A DNA stretch of 64,000 nt from Pteria penguin (Eukaryota; Mollusca; Bivalvia; Pterioida; Pteriidae): NCBI GenBank assembly GCA_035048485.1, contig CM068590.1, positions 7,925,329 to 7,989,328 of the forward strand, written 5' to 3'. A program made the position numbers and the translations under genes. Under the pieces are notes generated by a model. The model did no database searches, was not told where the DNA came from, and saw nothing but the letters and a program-made list of their open reading frames with translations. Numbering within the stretch: position 1 is the stretch's first letter; each line of letters opens with the position of its first letter. This document shows positions 40,801 to 54,400 of the stretch, piece after piece.

Positions 40801-42400
40801 GCTTTTTTATTTGAAATTAAAGGAGATTTTCCCCTTGAAACCAGTTTTTCTTTAATAAAGACCCTTAAACCCTACCAAACCCTATCAAATTTGGTATCAA
40901 TGGAAAGGTCTTGACCTCACCTTTCATGTCATACCACTTGCTGAAATCTATCTTTCGATCCCACAGAGTTATAACCCGTTTTTGTAAACAAAGGAGGTTC
41001 TCGTCTTGCAACCCGTTTTTCTTTAATAAAGACCCTTAAACCCTACCAAATCCTATCAAATTTGGTATCAGTGGAAAGGTCTTGACCTCACCTTTCATGT
41101 GATACCACTTGTAGAATTCTATCTTTCGATCTCACAGAGTTATAACCCTTTTTTATTTGTAAACAAAGGAGATTTTCCCCTTGAAACACGTTTTTCTTTA
41201 ATAAAGACCCTTAAACCCTACCAAACCCTATCAAATTTGGTATCAGTAGAAAGGTCTTGACCTCACCTTTCATGTGATACCACTTGCAGAAATCTATCTT
41301 TCGATGCTACAGAGTTATAACCCTTTTTTTGTAAACAAAGGAGATTTTCCCCTTGAAACCCGTTTTTCTTTAATAAAGACCCTTAAACCCTACCAAACCC
41401 TATCAAATTTTGTATCAGTGGAAAGGTCTTGACCTCACCTTTCATGTGATACCACTTGTAGAATTCTATCTTTCGATCCCACAGAGTTATAACCCTTTTT
41501 TATTTGTAAACAAAGGAGATTTTCCCCTTGAAACCCGTTTTTCTTTAATAAAGACCCTTAAACTCTACCAAACCCTCTCAAATTTGGTATCAGTGCAAAG
41601 GTCTTGACCTCACCTTTCATGTGATACCACTTGTAGAATTCTATCTTTCGATCCCACAGAGTTATAACCCTTTTTTATTTGAAAACAAAGGAGATTTTCC
41701 CCTTGAAACCCGTTTTTCTTTAATAAAGACCCTTAAACCCTACCAAACCCTATCAAATTTGGTATCAGTGGAAAGGTCTTGACCTCACCTTTCATGTGAT
41801 ACCACTTGTAGAAATCTATCTTTCGATCCCACAGAGTTATAACCCTTTTTTGTAAACAAAGGAGGTTCTCGTCTTGCAACCCGTTTTTCTTTAATAAAGA
41901 CCCTTAAACCCTACCAAACCCTATCAAATTTGGTATCAGTGGAAAGGTCTTGACCTCACCTTTCATGTGATACCACTTGTAGAATTCTATCTTTCGATCC
42001 CACAGAGTTATAACCCTTTTTTATTTGTAAACAAAGGAGATTTTCCCCTTGAAACACGTTTTTCTTTAATAAAGACCCTTAAACCCTACCAAACCCTATC
42101 AAATTTGGTATCAGTGGAAAGGTCTTGACCTCACCTTTCATGTCATACCACTTGCAGAAATCTATCTTTCGATGCTACAGAGTTATAACCCTTTTTTTAA
42201 ACAAAGGAGATTTTCCCCTTGAAACCCGTTTTTCCTTAATAAAGACCCTTAAACCCTATCAAACCCTATCAAATTTGGTATCAGTGCAAAGGTCTTGACC
42301 TCACCTTTCATGTCATACCACTTGTAGAAATCTATCTTTCGATCCCACAGAGTTATAACCCTTTTTTTGTAAACAAAGGAGATTTTCCCCTTGAAACCCG
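37874..42400 (+). repeat. Divergent edge of the 175-bp satellite
   Basis: Units here differ at many positions: gattctcgtcttgaaac versus gattttccccttgaaac, cagtgcaaagg versus cagtggaaagg, gtcataccacttgcagaaatc versus gtgataccacttgtagaattc, and gatgctacagag versus gatcccacagag. Units beyond about 45 kb are close to uniform. Confidence 0.85.
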
Positions 42401-45400
42401 TTTTTCTTTAATAAAGACCCTTAAACCCTACCAAACCCTATCAAATTTGGTATCAGTGGAAAGGTCTTGACCTCACCTTTCATGTGATACCACTTGTAGA
42501 ATTCTATCTTTCGATCCCACAGAGTTATAACCCTTTTCTATTTGTAAACAAAGGAGATTTTCCCTTGAAACCCGTTTTTCTTTAATAAAGACCCTTAAAC
42601 AATACCAAACCCTATCAAATTTGGTATCAGTGGAAAGGTCTTGACCTCACCTTTCATGTGATACCACTTGTAGAAATCTATCTTTCGATCCCACAGAGTT
42701 ATAACCCTTTTTTATTTGTAAACAAAGGAGATTTTCCCCTTGAAACCCGTTTTTCTTTAATAAAGACCCTTAAACCCTACCAAACCCTATCAAATTTGGT
42801 ATCAGTGGAAAGGTCTTGACCTCACCTTTCATGTGATACCACTTGTAGAATTCTATCTTTCGATCCCACAGAGTTATAACCCTTTTTTATTTGTAAACAA
42901 AGGAGATTTTCCCCTTGAAACCCGTTTTTCTTTAATAAAGACCCTTAAACCCTACCAAACCCTATCAAATTTGGTATCAGTGGAAAGGTCTTGACCTCAC
43001 CTTTCATGTGATACCACTTGTAGAATTCTATCTTTCGATCCCACAGAGTTATAACCCTTTTTTTTGTAAACAAAGGAGATTTTCCCCTTGAAACCCGTTT
43101 TTCTTTAATAAAGACCCTTAAACCCTACCAAACCCTATCAAATTTGGTATCAGTGGAAAGGTCTTGACCTCACCTTTCATGTGATACCACTTGTAGAATT
43201 CTATCTTTCGATCCCACAGAGTTATAACCCTTTTTTATTTGTAAACAAAGGAGATTTTCCCCTTGAAACCCGTTTTTCTTTAATAAAGACCCTTAAACCC
43301 TACCAAACCCTATCAAATTTGGTATCAGTGCAAAGGTCTTGACCTCACCTTTCATGTGATACCACTTGTAGAATTCTATCTTTCGATCCCACAGAGTTAT
43401 AACCCTTTTTTATTTGTAAACAAAGGAGATTTTCCCCTTGAAACCCGTTTTTCTTTAATAAAGACCCTTAAACCCTACCAAACCCTATCAAATTTGGTAT
43501 CAGTGGAAAGGTCTTGACCTCACCTTTCATGTGATACCACTTGTAGAATTCTATCTTTCGATGCCACAGAGTTATAACCCTTTTTTATTTGTAAACAAAG
43601 GAGATTTTCCCCTTGAAACCCGTTTTTCTTTAATAAAGACCCTTAAACCCTACCAAACCCTATCAAATTTGGTATCAGTGGAAAGGTCTTGACCTCACCT
43701 TTCATGTGATACCACTTGTAGAATTCTATCTTTCGATCCCACAGAGTTATAACCCTTTTTTTTGTAAACAAAGGAGATTTTCCCCTTGAAACCCGTTTTT
43801 CTTTAATAAAGACCCTTAAACTCTACCAAACCCTCTCAAATTTGGTATCAGTGCAAAGGTCTTGACCTCACCTTTCATGTGATACCACTTGTAGAATTCT
43901 ATCTTTCGATCCCACAGAGTTATAACCCTTTTTTATTTGTAAACAAAGGAGATTTTCCCCTTGAAACCAGTTTTTCTTTAATAAAGACCCTTAAACCCTA
44001 CCAAACCCTATCAAATTTGGTATCAGTGGAAAGGTCTTGACCTCACCTTTCATGTGATACCACTTGTAGAATTCTATCTTTCGATCCCACAGAGTTATAA
44101 CCCTTTTTTATTTGTAAACAAAGGAGATTTTCCCCTTGAAACCCGTTTTTCTTTAATAAAGACCCTTAAACCCTACCAAACCCTATCAAATTTGGTATCA
44201 GTGGAAAGGTCTTGACCTCACCTTTCATGTGATACCACTTGTAGAATTCTATCTTTCGATCCCACAGAGTTATAACCCTTTTTTATTTGTAAACAAAGGA
44301 GATTTTCCCCTTGAAACCCGTTTTTCTTTAATAAAGACCCTTAAACTCTACCAAACCCTATCAAATTTGGTATCAGTGGAAAGGTCTTGACCTCACCTTT
44401 CATGTGATACCACTTGCAGAAATCTATCTTTCGATGCTACAGAGTTATAACCCTTTTTTTGTAAACAAAGGAGATTTTCCCCTTGAAACCCGTTTTTCTT
44501 TAATAAAGACCCTTAAACCCTACCAAACCCTATCAAATTTGGTATCAGTGCAAAGGTCTTGACCTCACCTTTCATGTGATACCACTTGTAGAAATCTATC
44601 TTTCGATCCCACAGAGTTATAACCCTTTTTTTGTAAACAAAGGAGATTTTCCCCTTGAAACCCGTTTTTCTTTAATAAAGACCCTTAAATCCTACCAAAC
44701 CCTATCAAATTTGGTATCAGTGGAAAGGTCTTGACCTCACCTTTCATGTGATACCACTTGTAGAATTCTATCTTTCGATCCCACAGAGTTATAACCCTTT
44801 TTTATTTGTAAACAAAGGAGATTTTCCCTTGAAACCCGTTTTTCTTTAATAAAGACCCTTAAACCCTACCAAACCCTATCAAATTTGGTATCAGTGGAAA
44901 GGTCTTGACCTCACCTTTCATGTGATACCACTTGTAGAATTCTATCTTTCGATCCCACAGAGTTATAACCCTTTTTTATTTGTAAACAAAGGAGATTTTC
45001 CCCTTGAAACCCGTTTTTCTTTAATAAAGACCCTTAAACCCTACCAAACCCTATCAAATTTGGTATCAGTGGAAAGGTCTTGACCTCACCTTTCATGTGA
45101 TACCACTTGTAGAATTCTATCTTTCGATCCCACAGAGTTATAACCCTTTTTTATTTGTAAACAAAGGAGATTTTCCCCTTGAAACCCGTTTTTCTTTAAT
45201 AAAGACCCTTAAACCCTACCAAACCCTATCAAATTTGGTATCAGTGGAAAGGTCTTGACCTCACCTTTCATGTGATACCACTTGTAGAATTCTATCTTTC
45301 GATCCCACAGAGTTATAACCCTTTTTTATTTGTAAACAAAGGAGATTTTCCCCTTGAAACCCGTTTTTCTTTAATAAAGACCCTTAAACCCTATCAAACC

Positions 45401-48400
45401 CTATCAAATTTGGTATCAGTGGAAAGGTCTTGACCTCACCTTTCATGTGATACCACTTGTAGAATTCTATCTTTCGATCCCACAGAGTTATAACCCTTTT
45501 TTATTTGTAAACAAAGGAGATTTTCCCCTTGAAACCCGTTTTTCTTTAATAAAGACCCTTAAACCCTACCAAACCCTATCAAATTTGGTATCAGTGGAAA
45601 GGTCTTGACCTCACCTTTCATGTGATACCACTTGTAGAATTCTATCTTTCGATCCCACAGAGTTATAACCCTTTTTTATTTGTAAACAAAGGAGATTTTC
45701 CCCTTGAAACCCGTTTTTCTTTAATAAAGACCCTTAAACCCTACCAAACCCTATCAAATTTGGTATCAGTGGAAAGGTCTTGACCTCACCTTTCATGTGA
45801 TACCACTTGTAGAATTCTATCTTTCGATCCCACAGAGTTATAACCCTTTTTTATTTGTAAACAAAGGAGATTTTCCCCTTGAAACCCGTTTTTCTTTAAT
45901 AAAGACCCTTAAACCCTACCAAACCCTATCAAATTTGGTATCAGTGGAAAGGTCTTGACCTCACCTTTCATGTGATACCACTTGTAGAATTCTATCTTTC
46001 GATCCCACAGAGTTATAACCCTTTTTTATTTGTAAACAAAGGAGATTTTCCCCTTGAAACCCGTTTTTCTTTAATAAAGACCCTTAAACCCTACCAAACC
46101 CTATCAAATTTGGTATCAGTGGAAAGGTCTTGACCTCACCTTTCATGTGATACCACTTGTAGAATTCTATCTTTCGATCCCAAAGAGATATAACCCTTTT
46201 TTTTTAAACAAAGGAGATTTTCCCCTTGAAACCCGTTTTTCTTTAATAAAGACCCTTAAACCCTACCAAACCCTATCAAATTTGGTATCAGTGGAAAGGT
46301 CTTGACCTCACCTTTCATGTGATACCACTTGTAGAATTCTATCTTTCGATCCCACAGAGTTATAACCCTTTTTTTTGTAAACAAAGGAGATTTTCCCCTT
46401 GAAACCCGTTTTTCTTTAATAAAGACCCTTAAACCCTACCAAACCCTATCAAATTTGGTATCAGTGGAAAGGTCTTGACCTCACCTTTCATGTGATACCA
46501 CTTGTAGAATTCTATCTTTCGATCCCACAGAGTTATAACCCTTTTTTATTTGTAAACAAAGGAGATTTTCCCCTTGAAACCCGTTTTTCTTTAATAAAGA
46601 CCCTTAAACCCTACCAAACCCTATCAAATTTGGTATCAGTGGAAAGGTCTTGACCTCACCTTTCATGTGATACCACTTGTAGAATTCTATCTTTCGATCC
46701 CACAGAGTTATAACCCTTTTTTATTTGTAAACAAAGGAGATTTTCCCCTTGAAACCCGTTTTTCTTTAATAAAGACCCTTAAACCCTACCAAACCCTATC
46801 AAATTTGGTATCAGTGGAAAGGTCTTGACCTCACCTTTCATGTGATACCACTTGTAGAATTCTATCTTTCGATCCCACAGAGTTATAACCCTTTTTTATT
46901 TGTAAACAAAGGAGATTTTCCCCTTGAAACCCGTTTTTCTTTAATAAAGACCCTTAAACCCTACCAAACCCTATCAAATTTGGTATCAGTGGAAAGGTCT
47001 TGACCTCACCTTTCATGTGATACCACTTGTAGAATTCTATCTTTCGATCCCACAGAGTTACATTTTGAAACCCGTTTTTCTTTAATAAAGACCCTTAAAC
47101 CCTACCAAACCCTATCAAATTTGGTATCAGTGGAAAGGTCTTGACCTCACCTTTCATGTGATACCACTTGTAGAATTCTATCTTTCGATCCCACAGAATT
47201 ATAACATTTTTTTAATTGTAAACAAAGGAGATTTCCCCTTGAAACCCGTTTTTCTTTAATAAAGACCCTTAAACCCTACCAAACCCTATCAAATTTGGTA
47301 TCAGTGGAAAGGTCTTGACCTCACCTTTCATGTGATACCACTTGTAGAATTCTATCTTTCGATCCCACAGAGTTATAACCCTTTTTTGTAAACAAAGGAG
47401 ATTTTCCCCTTGAAACCCGTTTTTCTTTAATAAAGACCCTTAAACCCTACCAAACCCTATCAAATTTGGTATCAGTGGAAAGGTCTTGACCTCACCTTTC
47501 ATGTGATACCACTTGTAGAATTCTATCTTTCGATCCCACAGAGTTATAACCCTTTTTTATTTGTAAACAAAGGAGATTTTCCCCTTGAAACCCGTTTTTC
47601 TTTAATAAAGACCCTTAAACCCTACCAAACCCTATCAAATTTGGTATCAGTGGAAAGGTCTTGACCTCACCTTTCATGTGATACCACTTGTAGAATTCTA
47701 TCTTTCGATCCCACAGAGTTATAACCCTTTTTTGTAAAGAAAGGAGATTTTCCTATTGAAACCGTTTTTCTTTAATAAAGACCCTTAAACCCTACCAAAC
47801 CCTATCAAATTTGGTATCAGTGGAAAGGTCTTGACCTCACCTTTCATGTGATACCACTTGTAGAATTCTATCTTTCGATCCCACAGAGTTATAACACTTT
47901 TTTATTTGTAAACAAAGGAGATTTCCCCTTGAAACCCGTTTTTCTTTAATAAAGACCCTTAAACCCTACCAAACCCTATCAAATTTGGTATCAGTGGAAA
48001 GGTCTTGACCTCACCTTTCATGTGATACCACTTGTAGAATTCTATCTTTCGATCCCACAGAGTTATAACCCTTTTTTTGTAAACAAAGGAGATTTTCCCC
48101 TTGAAACCCGTTTTTCTTTAATAAAGACCCTTAAACCCTACCAAACCCTATCAAATTTGGTATCAGTGGAAAGGTCTTGACCTCACCTTTCATGTGATAC
48201 CACTTGTAGAATTCTATCTTTCGATCCCACAGAGTTATAACCCTTTTTTATTTGTAAACAAAGGAGATTTTCCCCTTGAAACCCGTTTTTCTTTAATAAA
48301 GACCCTTAAACCCTACCAAACCCTATCAAATTTGGTATCAGTGGAAAGGTCTTGACCTCACCTTTCATGTGATACCACTTGTAGAATTCTATCTTTCGAT

Positions 48401-51400
48401 CCCACAGAGTTATAACCCTTTTTTGTAAACAAAGGAGATTTTCCCCTTGAAACCCGTTTTTCTTTAATAAAGACCCTTAAACCCTACCAAACCCTATCAA
48501 ATTTGGTATCAGTGGAAAGGTCTTGACCTCACCTTTCATGTGATACCACTTGTAGAATTCTATCTTTCGATCCCACAGAGTTATAACCCTTTTTTGTAAA
48601 CAAAGGAGATTTTCCCCTTGAAACCCGTTTTTCTTTAATAAAGACCCTTAAACCCTACCAAACCCTATCAAATTTGGTATCAGTGGAAAGGTCTTGACCT
48701 CACCTTTCATGTGATACCACTTGTAGAATTCTATCTTTCGATCCCACAGAGTTATAACCCTTTTTTTGTAAACAAAGGAGATTTTCCCCTTGAAACCCGT
48801 TTTTCTTTAATAAAGACCCTTAAACCCTACCAAACCCTATCAAATTTGGTATCAGTGGAAAGGTCTTGACCTCACCTTTCATGTGATACCACTTGTAGAA
48901 TTCTATCTTTCGATCCCACAGAGTTATAACCCTTTTTTGTAAACAAAGGAGATTTTCCCCTTGAAACCCGTTTTTCTTTAATAAAGACCCTTAAACCCTA
49001 CCAAACCCTATCAAATTTGGTATCAGTGGAAAGGTCTTGACCTCACCTTTCATGTGATACCACTTGTAGAATTCTATCTTTCGATCCCACAGAGTTATAA
49101 CCCTTTTTTATTTGTAAACAAAGGAGATTTTCCCCTTGAAACCCGTTTTTCTTTAATAAAGACCCTTAAACCCTACCAAACCCTATCAAATTTGGTATCA
49201 GTGGAAAGGTCTTGACCTCACCTTTCATGTGATACCACTTGTAGAATTCTATCTTTCGATCCCACAGAGTTATAACCCTTTTTTATTTGTAAACAAAGGA
49301 GATTTTCCCCTTGAAACCCGTTTTTCTTTAATAAAGACCCTTAAACCCTACCAAACCCTATCAAATTTGGTATCAGTGGAAAGGTCTTGACCTCACCTTT
49401 CATGTGATACCACTTGTAGAATTCTATCTTTCGATCCCACAGAGTTATAACCCTTTTTTATTTGTAAACAAAGGAGATTTTCCCCTTGAAACCCGTTTTT
49501 CTTTAATAAAGACCCTTAAACCCTACCAAACCCTATCAAATTTGGTATCAGTGGAAAGGTCTTGACCTCACCTTTCATGTGATACCACTTGTAGAATTCT
49601 ATCTTTCGATCCCACAGAGTTATAACCCTTTTTTATTTGTAAACAAAGGAGATTTTCCCCTTGAAACCCGTTTTTCTTTAATAAAGACCCTTAAACCCTA
49701 CCAAACCCTATCAAATTTGGTATCAGTGGAAAGGTCTTGACCTCACCTTTCATGTGATACCACTTGTAGAATTCTATCTTTCGATCCCACAGAGTTATAA
49801 CCCTTTTTTTGTAAACAAAGGAGATTTTCCCCTTGAAACCCGTTTTTCTTTAATAAAGACCCTTAAACCCTACCAAACCCTATCAAATTTGGTATCAGTG
49901 CAAAGGTCTTGACCTCACCTTTCATGTGATACCACTTGTAGAATTCTATCTTTCGATCCCACAGAGTTATAACCCTTTTTTATTTGTAAACAAAGGAGAT
50001 TTTCCCTTGAAACCCGTTTTTCTTTAATAAAGACCCTTAAACCCTACCAAACCCTATCAAATTTGGTATCAGTGGAAAGGTCTTGACCTCACCTTTCATG
50101 TGATACCACTTGTAGAATTCTATCTTTCGATCCCACAGAGTTATAACCCTTTTTTATTTGTAAACAAAGGAGATTTTCCCCTTGAAACCCGTTTTTCTTT
50201 AATAAAGACCCTTAAACCCTACCAAACCCTATCAAATTTGGTATCAGTGGAAAGGTCTTGACCTCACCTTTCATGTGATACCACTTGTAGAATTCTATCT
50301 TTCGATCCCACAGAGTTATAACCCTTTTTTTGTAAACAAAGGAGAATTTCCCCTTGAAACCCGTTTTTCTTTAATAAAGACCCTTAAACCCTATCAAACC
50401 CTATCAAATTTGGTATCAGTGGAAAGGTCTTGACCTCACCTTTCATGTGATACCACTTGTAGAATTCTATCTTTCGATCCCACAGAGTTATAACCCTTTT
50501 TGTAAACAAAGGAGATTTTCCCCTTGAAACCCGTTTTTCTTTAATAAAGACCCTTAAACCCTACCAAACCCTATCAAATTTGGTATCAGTGGAAAGGTCT
50601 TGACCTCACCTTTCATGTGATACCACTTGTAGAATTCTATCTTTCGATCCCACAGAGTTATAACCCTTTTTTATTTGTAAACAAAGGAGATTTTCCCCTT
50701 GAAACCCGTTTTTCTTTAATAAAGACCCTTAAACCCTACCAAACCCTATCAAATTTGGTATCAGTGGAAAGGTCTTGACCTCACCTTTCATGTGATACCA
50801 CTTGTAGAATTCTATCTTTCGATCCCACAGAGTTATAACCCTTTTTTGTAAACAAAGGAGATTTTCCCCTTGAAACCCGTTTTTCTTTAATAAAGACCCT
50901 TAAACCCTACCAAACCCTATCAAATTTGGTATCAGTGGAAAGGTCTTGACCTCACCTTTCATGTGATACCACTTGTAGAATTCTATCTTTCGATCCCACA
51001 GAGTTATAACCCTTTTTTTGTAAACAAAGGAGATTTTCCCCTTGAAACCCGTTTTTCTTTAATAAAGACCCTTAAACCCTACCAAACCCTATCAAATTTG
51101 GTATCAGTGGAAAGGTCTTGACCTCACCTTTCATGTGATACCACTTGTAGAATTCTATCTTTCGATCCCACAGAGTTATAACCCTTTTTTATTTGTAAAC
51201 AAAGGAGATTTTCCCCTTGAAACCCGTTTTTCTTTAATAAAGACCCTTAAACCCTACCAAACCCTATCAAATTTGGTATCAGTGGAAAGGTCTTGACCTC
51301 ACCTTTCATGTGATACCACTTGTAGAATTCTATCTTTCGATCCCACAGAGTTATAACCCTTTTTTATTTGTAAACAAAGGAGATTTTCCCCTTGAAACCC

Positions 51401-54400
51401 GTTTTTCTTTAATAAAGACCCTTAAACCCTACCAAACCCTATCAAATTTGGTATCAGTGGAAAGGTCTTGACCTCACCTTTCATGTGATACCACTTGTAG
51501 AATTCTATCTTTCGATCCCACAGAGTTATAACCCTTTTTTATTTGTAAACAAAGGAGATTTTTCCCTTGAAACCCGTTTTTCTTTAATAAAGACCCTTAA
51601 ACCCTACCAAACCCTATCAAATTTGGTATCAGTGGAAAGGTCTTGACCTCACCTTTCATGTGATACCACTTGTAGAATTCTATCTTTCGATCCCAAAGAG
51701 ATATAACCCTTTTTTTTTTAAACAAAGGAGATTTTCCCCTTGAAACCCGTTTTTCTTTAATAAAGACCCTTAAACCCTACCAAACCCTATCAAATTTGGT
51801 ATCAGTGGAAAGGTCTTGACCTCACCTTTCATGTGATACCACTTGTAGAATTCTATCTTTCGATCCCACAGAGTTATAACCCTTTTTTATTTGTAAACAA
51901 AGGAGATTTTCCCCTTGAAACCCGTTTTTCTTTAATAAAGACCCTTAAACCCTACCAAACCCTATCAAATTTGGTATCAGTGGAAAGGTCTTGACCTCAC
52001 CTTTCATGTGATACCACTTGTAGAATTCTATCTTTCGATCCCACAGAGTTATAACCCTTTTTTATTTGTAAACAAAGGAGATTTTCCCCTTGAAACCCGT
52101 TTTTCTTTAATAAAGACCCTTAAACCCTACCAAACCCTCTCAAATTTGGTATCAGTGGAAAGGTCTTGACCTCACCTTTCATGTGATACCACTTGTAGAA
52201 TTCTATCTTTCGATCCCACAGAGTTATAACCCTTTTTTTGTAAACAAAGGAAATTTCCCCTTGAAACCTGTTTTTCTTTAATGAAGACCCTTAAACCCTA
52301 TCAAACCCTATCAAATTTGGTATCAGTGGAAAGGTCTTGACCTCACCTTTCATGTGATACCACTTGTAGAATTCTATCTTTCGATCCCACAGAGTTATAA
52401 CCCTTTTTTTGTAAACAAAGGAGATTTTCCCCTTGAAACCCGTTTTTCTTTAATAAAGACCCTTAAACCCTACAAACCCTATCAAATTTGGTATCAGTGG
52501 AAAGGTCTTGACCTCACCTTTCATGTGATACCACTTGTAGAATTCTATCTTTCGATCCCACAGAGTTATAACCCTTTTTTATTTGTAAACAAAGGAGATT
52601 TTCCCCTTGAAACCCGTTTTTCTTTAATAAAGACCCTTAAACCCTACCAAACCCTCTCAAATTTGGTATCAGTGGAAAGGTCTTGACCTCACCTTTCATG
52701 TGATACCACTTGTAGAATTCTATCTTTCGATCCCACAGAGTTATAACCCATCTTTTATTTGTAAACAAAGGACATTTCCCCTTGAAACCCATTTTTGTTT
52801 AATAAAGACCCTTAAACTCTACCAAACCCTACCAAATTTGGTATCAGTGGAAAGGTCTTGACCTCACCTTTCATGTGATACCACTTGTAGAATTCTATCT
52901 TTCGATCCCACAGAGTTATAACCCTTTTTTTTGTAAACAAAGGAGATTTTCCCCTTGAAACCCGTTTTTCTTTAATAAAGACCCTTAAACCCTACCAAAC
53001 CCTATCAAATTTGGTATCAGTGGAAAGGTCTTGACCTCACCTTTCATGTGATACCACTTGTAGAATTCTATCTTTCGATCCCACAGAGTTATAACCCTTT
53101 TTTATTTGTAAACAAAGGAGATTTTCCCCTTGAAACCCGTTTTTCTTTAATAAAGACCCTTAAACCCTACCAAACCCTATCAAATTTGGTATCAGTGGAA
53201 AGGTCTTGACCTCACCTTTCATGTGATACCACTTGTAGAATTCTATCTTTCGATCCCACAGAGTTATAACCCTTTTTTATTTGTAAACAAAGGAGATTTT
53301 CCCCTTGAAACCCGTTTTTCTTTAATAAAGACCCTTAAACCCTACCAAACCCTATCAAATTTGGTATCAGTGGAAAGGTCTTGACCTCACCTTTCATGTG
53401 ATACCACTTGTAGAATTCTATCTTTCGATCCCACAGAGTTATAACCCTTTTTTATTTGTAAACAAAGGAGATTTTCCCCTTGAAACCCGTTTTTCTTTAA
53501 TAAAGACCCTTAAACCCTACCAAACCCTATCAAATTTGGTATCAGTGGAAAGGTCTTGACCTCACCTTTCATGTGATACCACTTGTAGAATTCTATCTTT
53601 CGATCCCACAGAGTTATAACCCTTTTATTTGTAAACAAAGGAGATTTTCCCCTTGAAACCCGTTTTTCTTTAATAAAGACCCTTAAACCCTACCAAACCC
53701 TATCAAATTTGGTATCAGTGGAAAGGTCTTGACCTCACCTTTCATGTGATACCACTTGTAGAATTCTATCTTTCGATCCCACAGAGTTATAACCCTTTTT
53801 TATTTGTAAACAAAGGAGATTTTCCCCTTGAAACCCGTTTTTCTTTAATAAAGACCCTTAAACCCTACCAAACCCTATCAAATTTGGTATCAGTGGAAAG
53901 GTCTTGACCTCACCTTTCATGTGATACCACTTGTAGAATTCTATCTTTCGATCCCACAGAGTTATAACCCTTTTTTATTTGTAAACAAAGGAGATTTTCC
54001 CCTTGAAACCCGTTTTTCTTTAATAAAGACCCTTAAACCCTACCAAACCCTATCAAATTTGGTATCAGTGGAAAGGTCTTGACCTCACCTTTCATGTGAT
54101 ACCACTTGTAGAATTCTATCTTTCGATCCCACAGAGTTATAACCCTTTTTTGTAAACAAAGGAGATTTTCCCCTTGAAACCCGTTTTTCTTTAATAAAGA
54201 CCCTTAAACCCTACCAAACCCTATCAAATTTGGTATCAGTGGAAAGGTCTTGACCTCACCTTTCATGTGATACCACTTGTAGAATTCTATCTTTCGATCC
54301 CACAGAGTTATAACCCTTTTTTATTTGTAAACAAAGGAGATTTTCCCCTTGAAACCCGTTTTTCTTTAATAAAGACCCTTAAACCCTACCAAACCCTATC

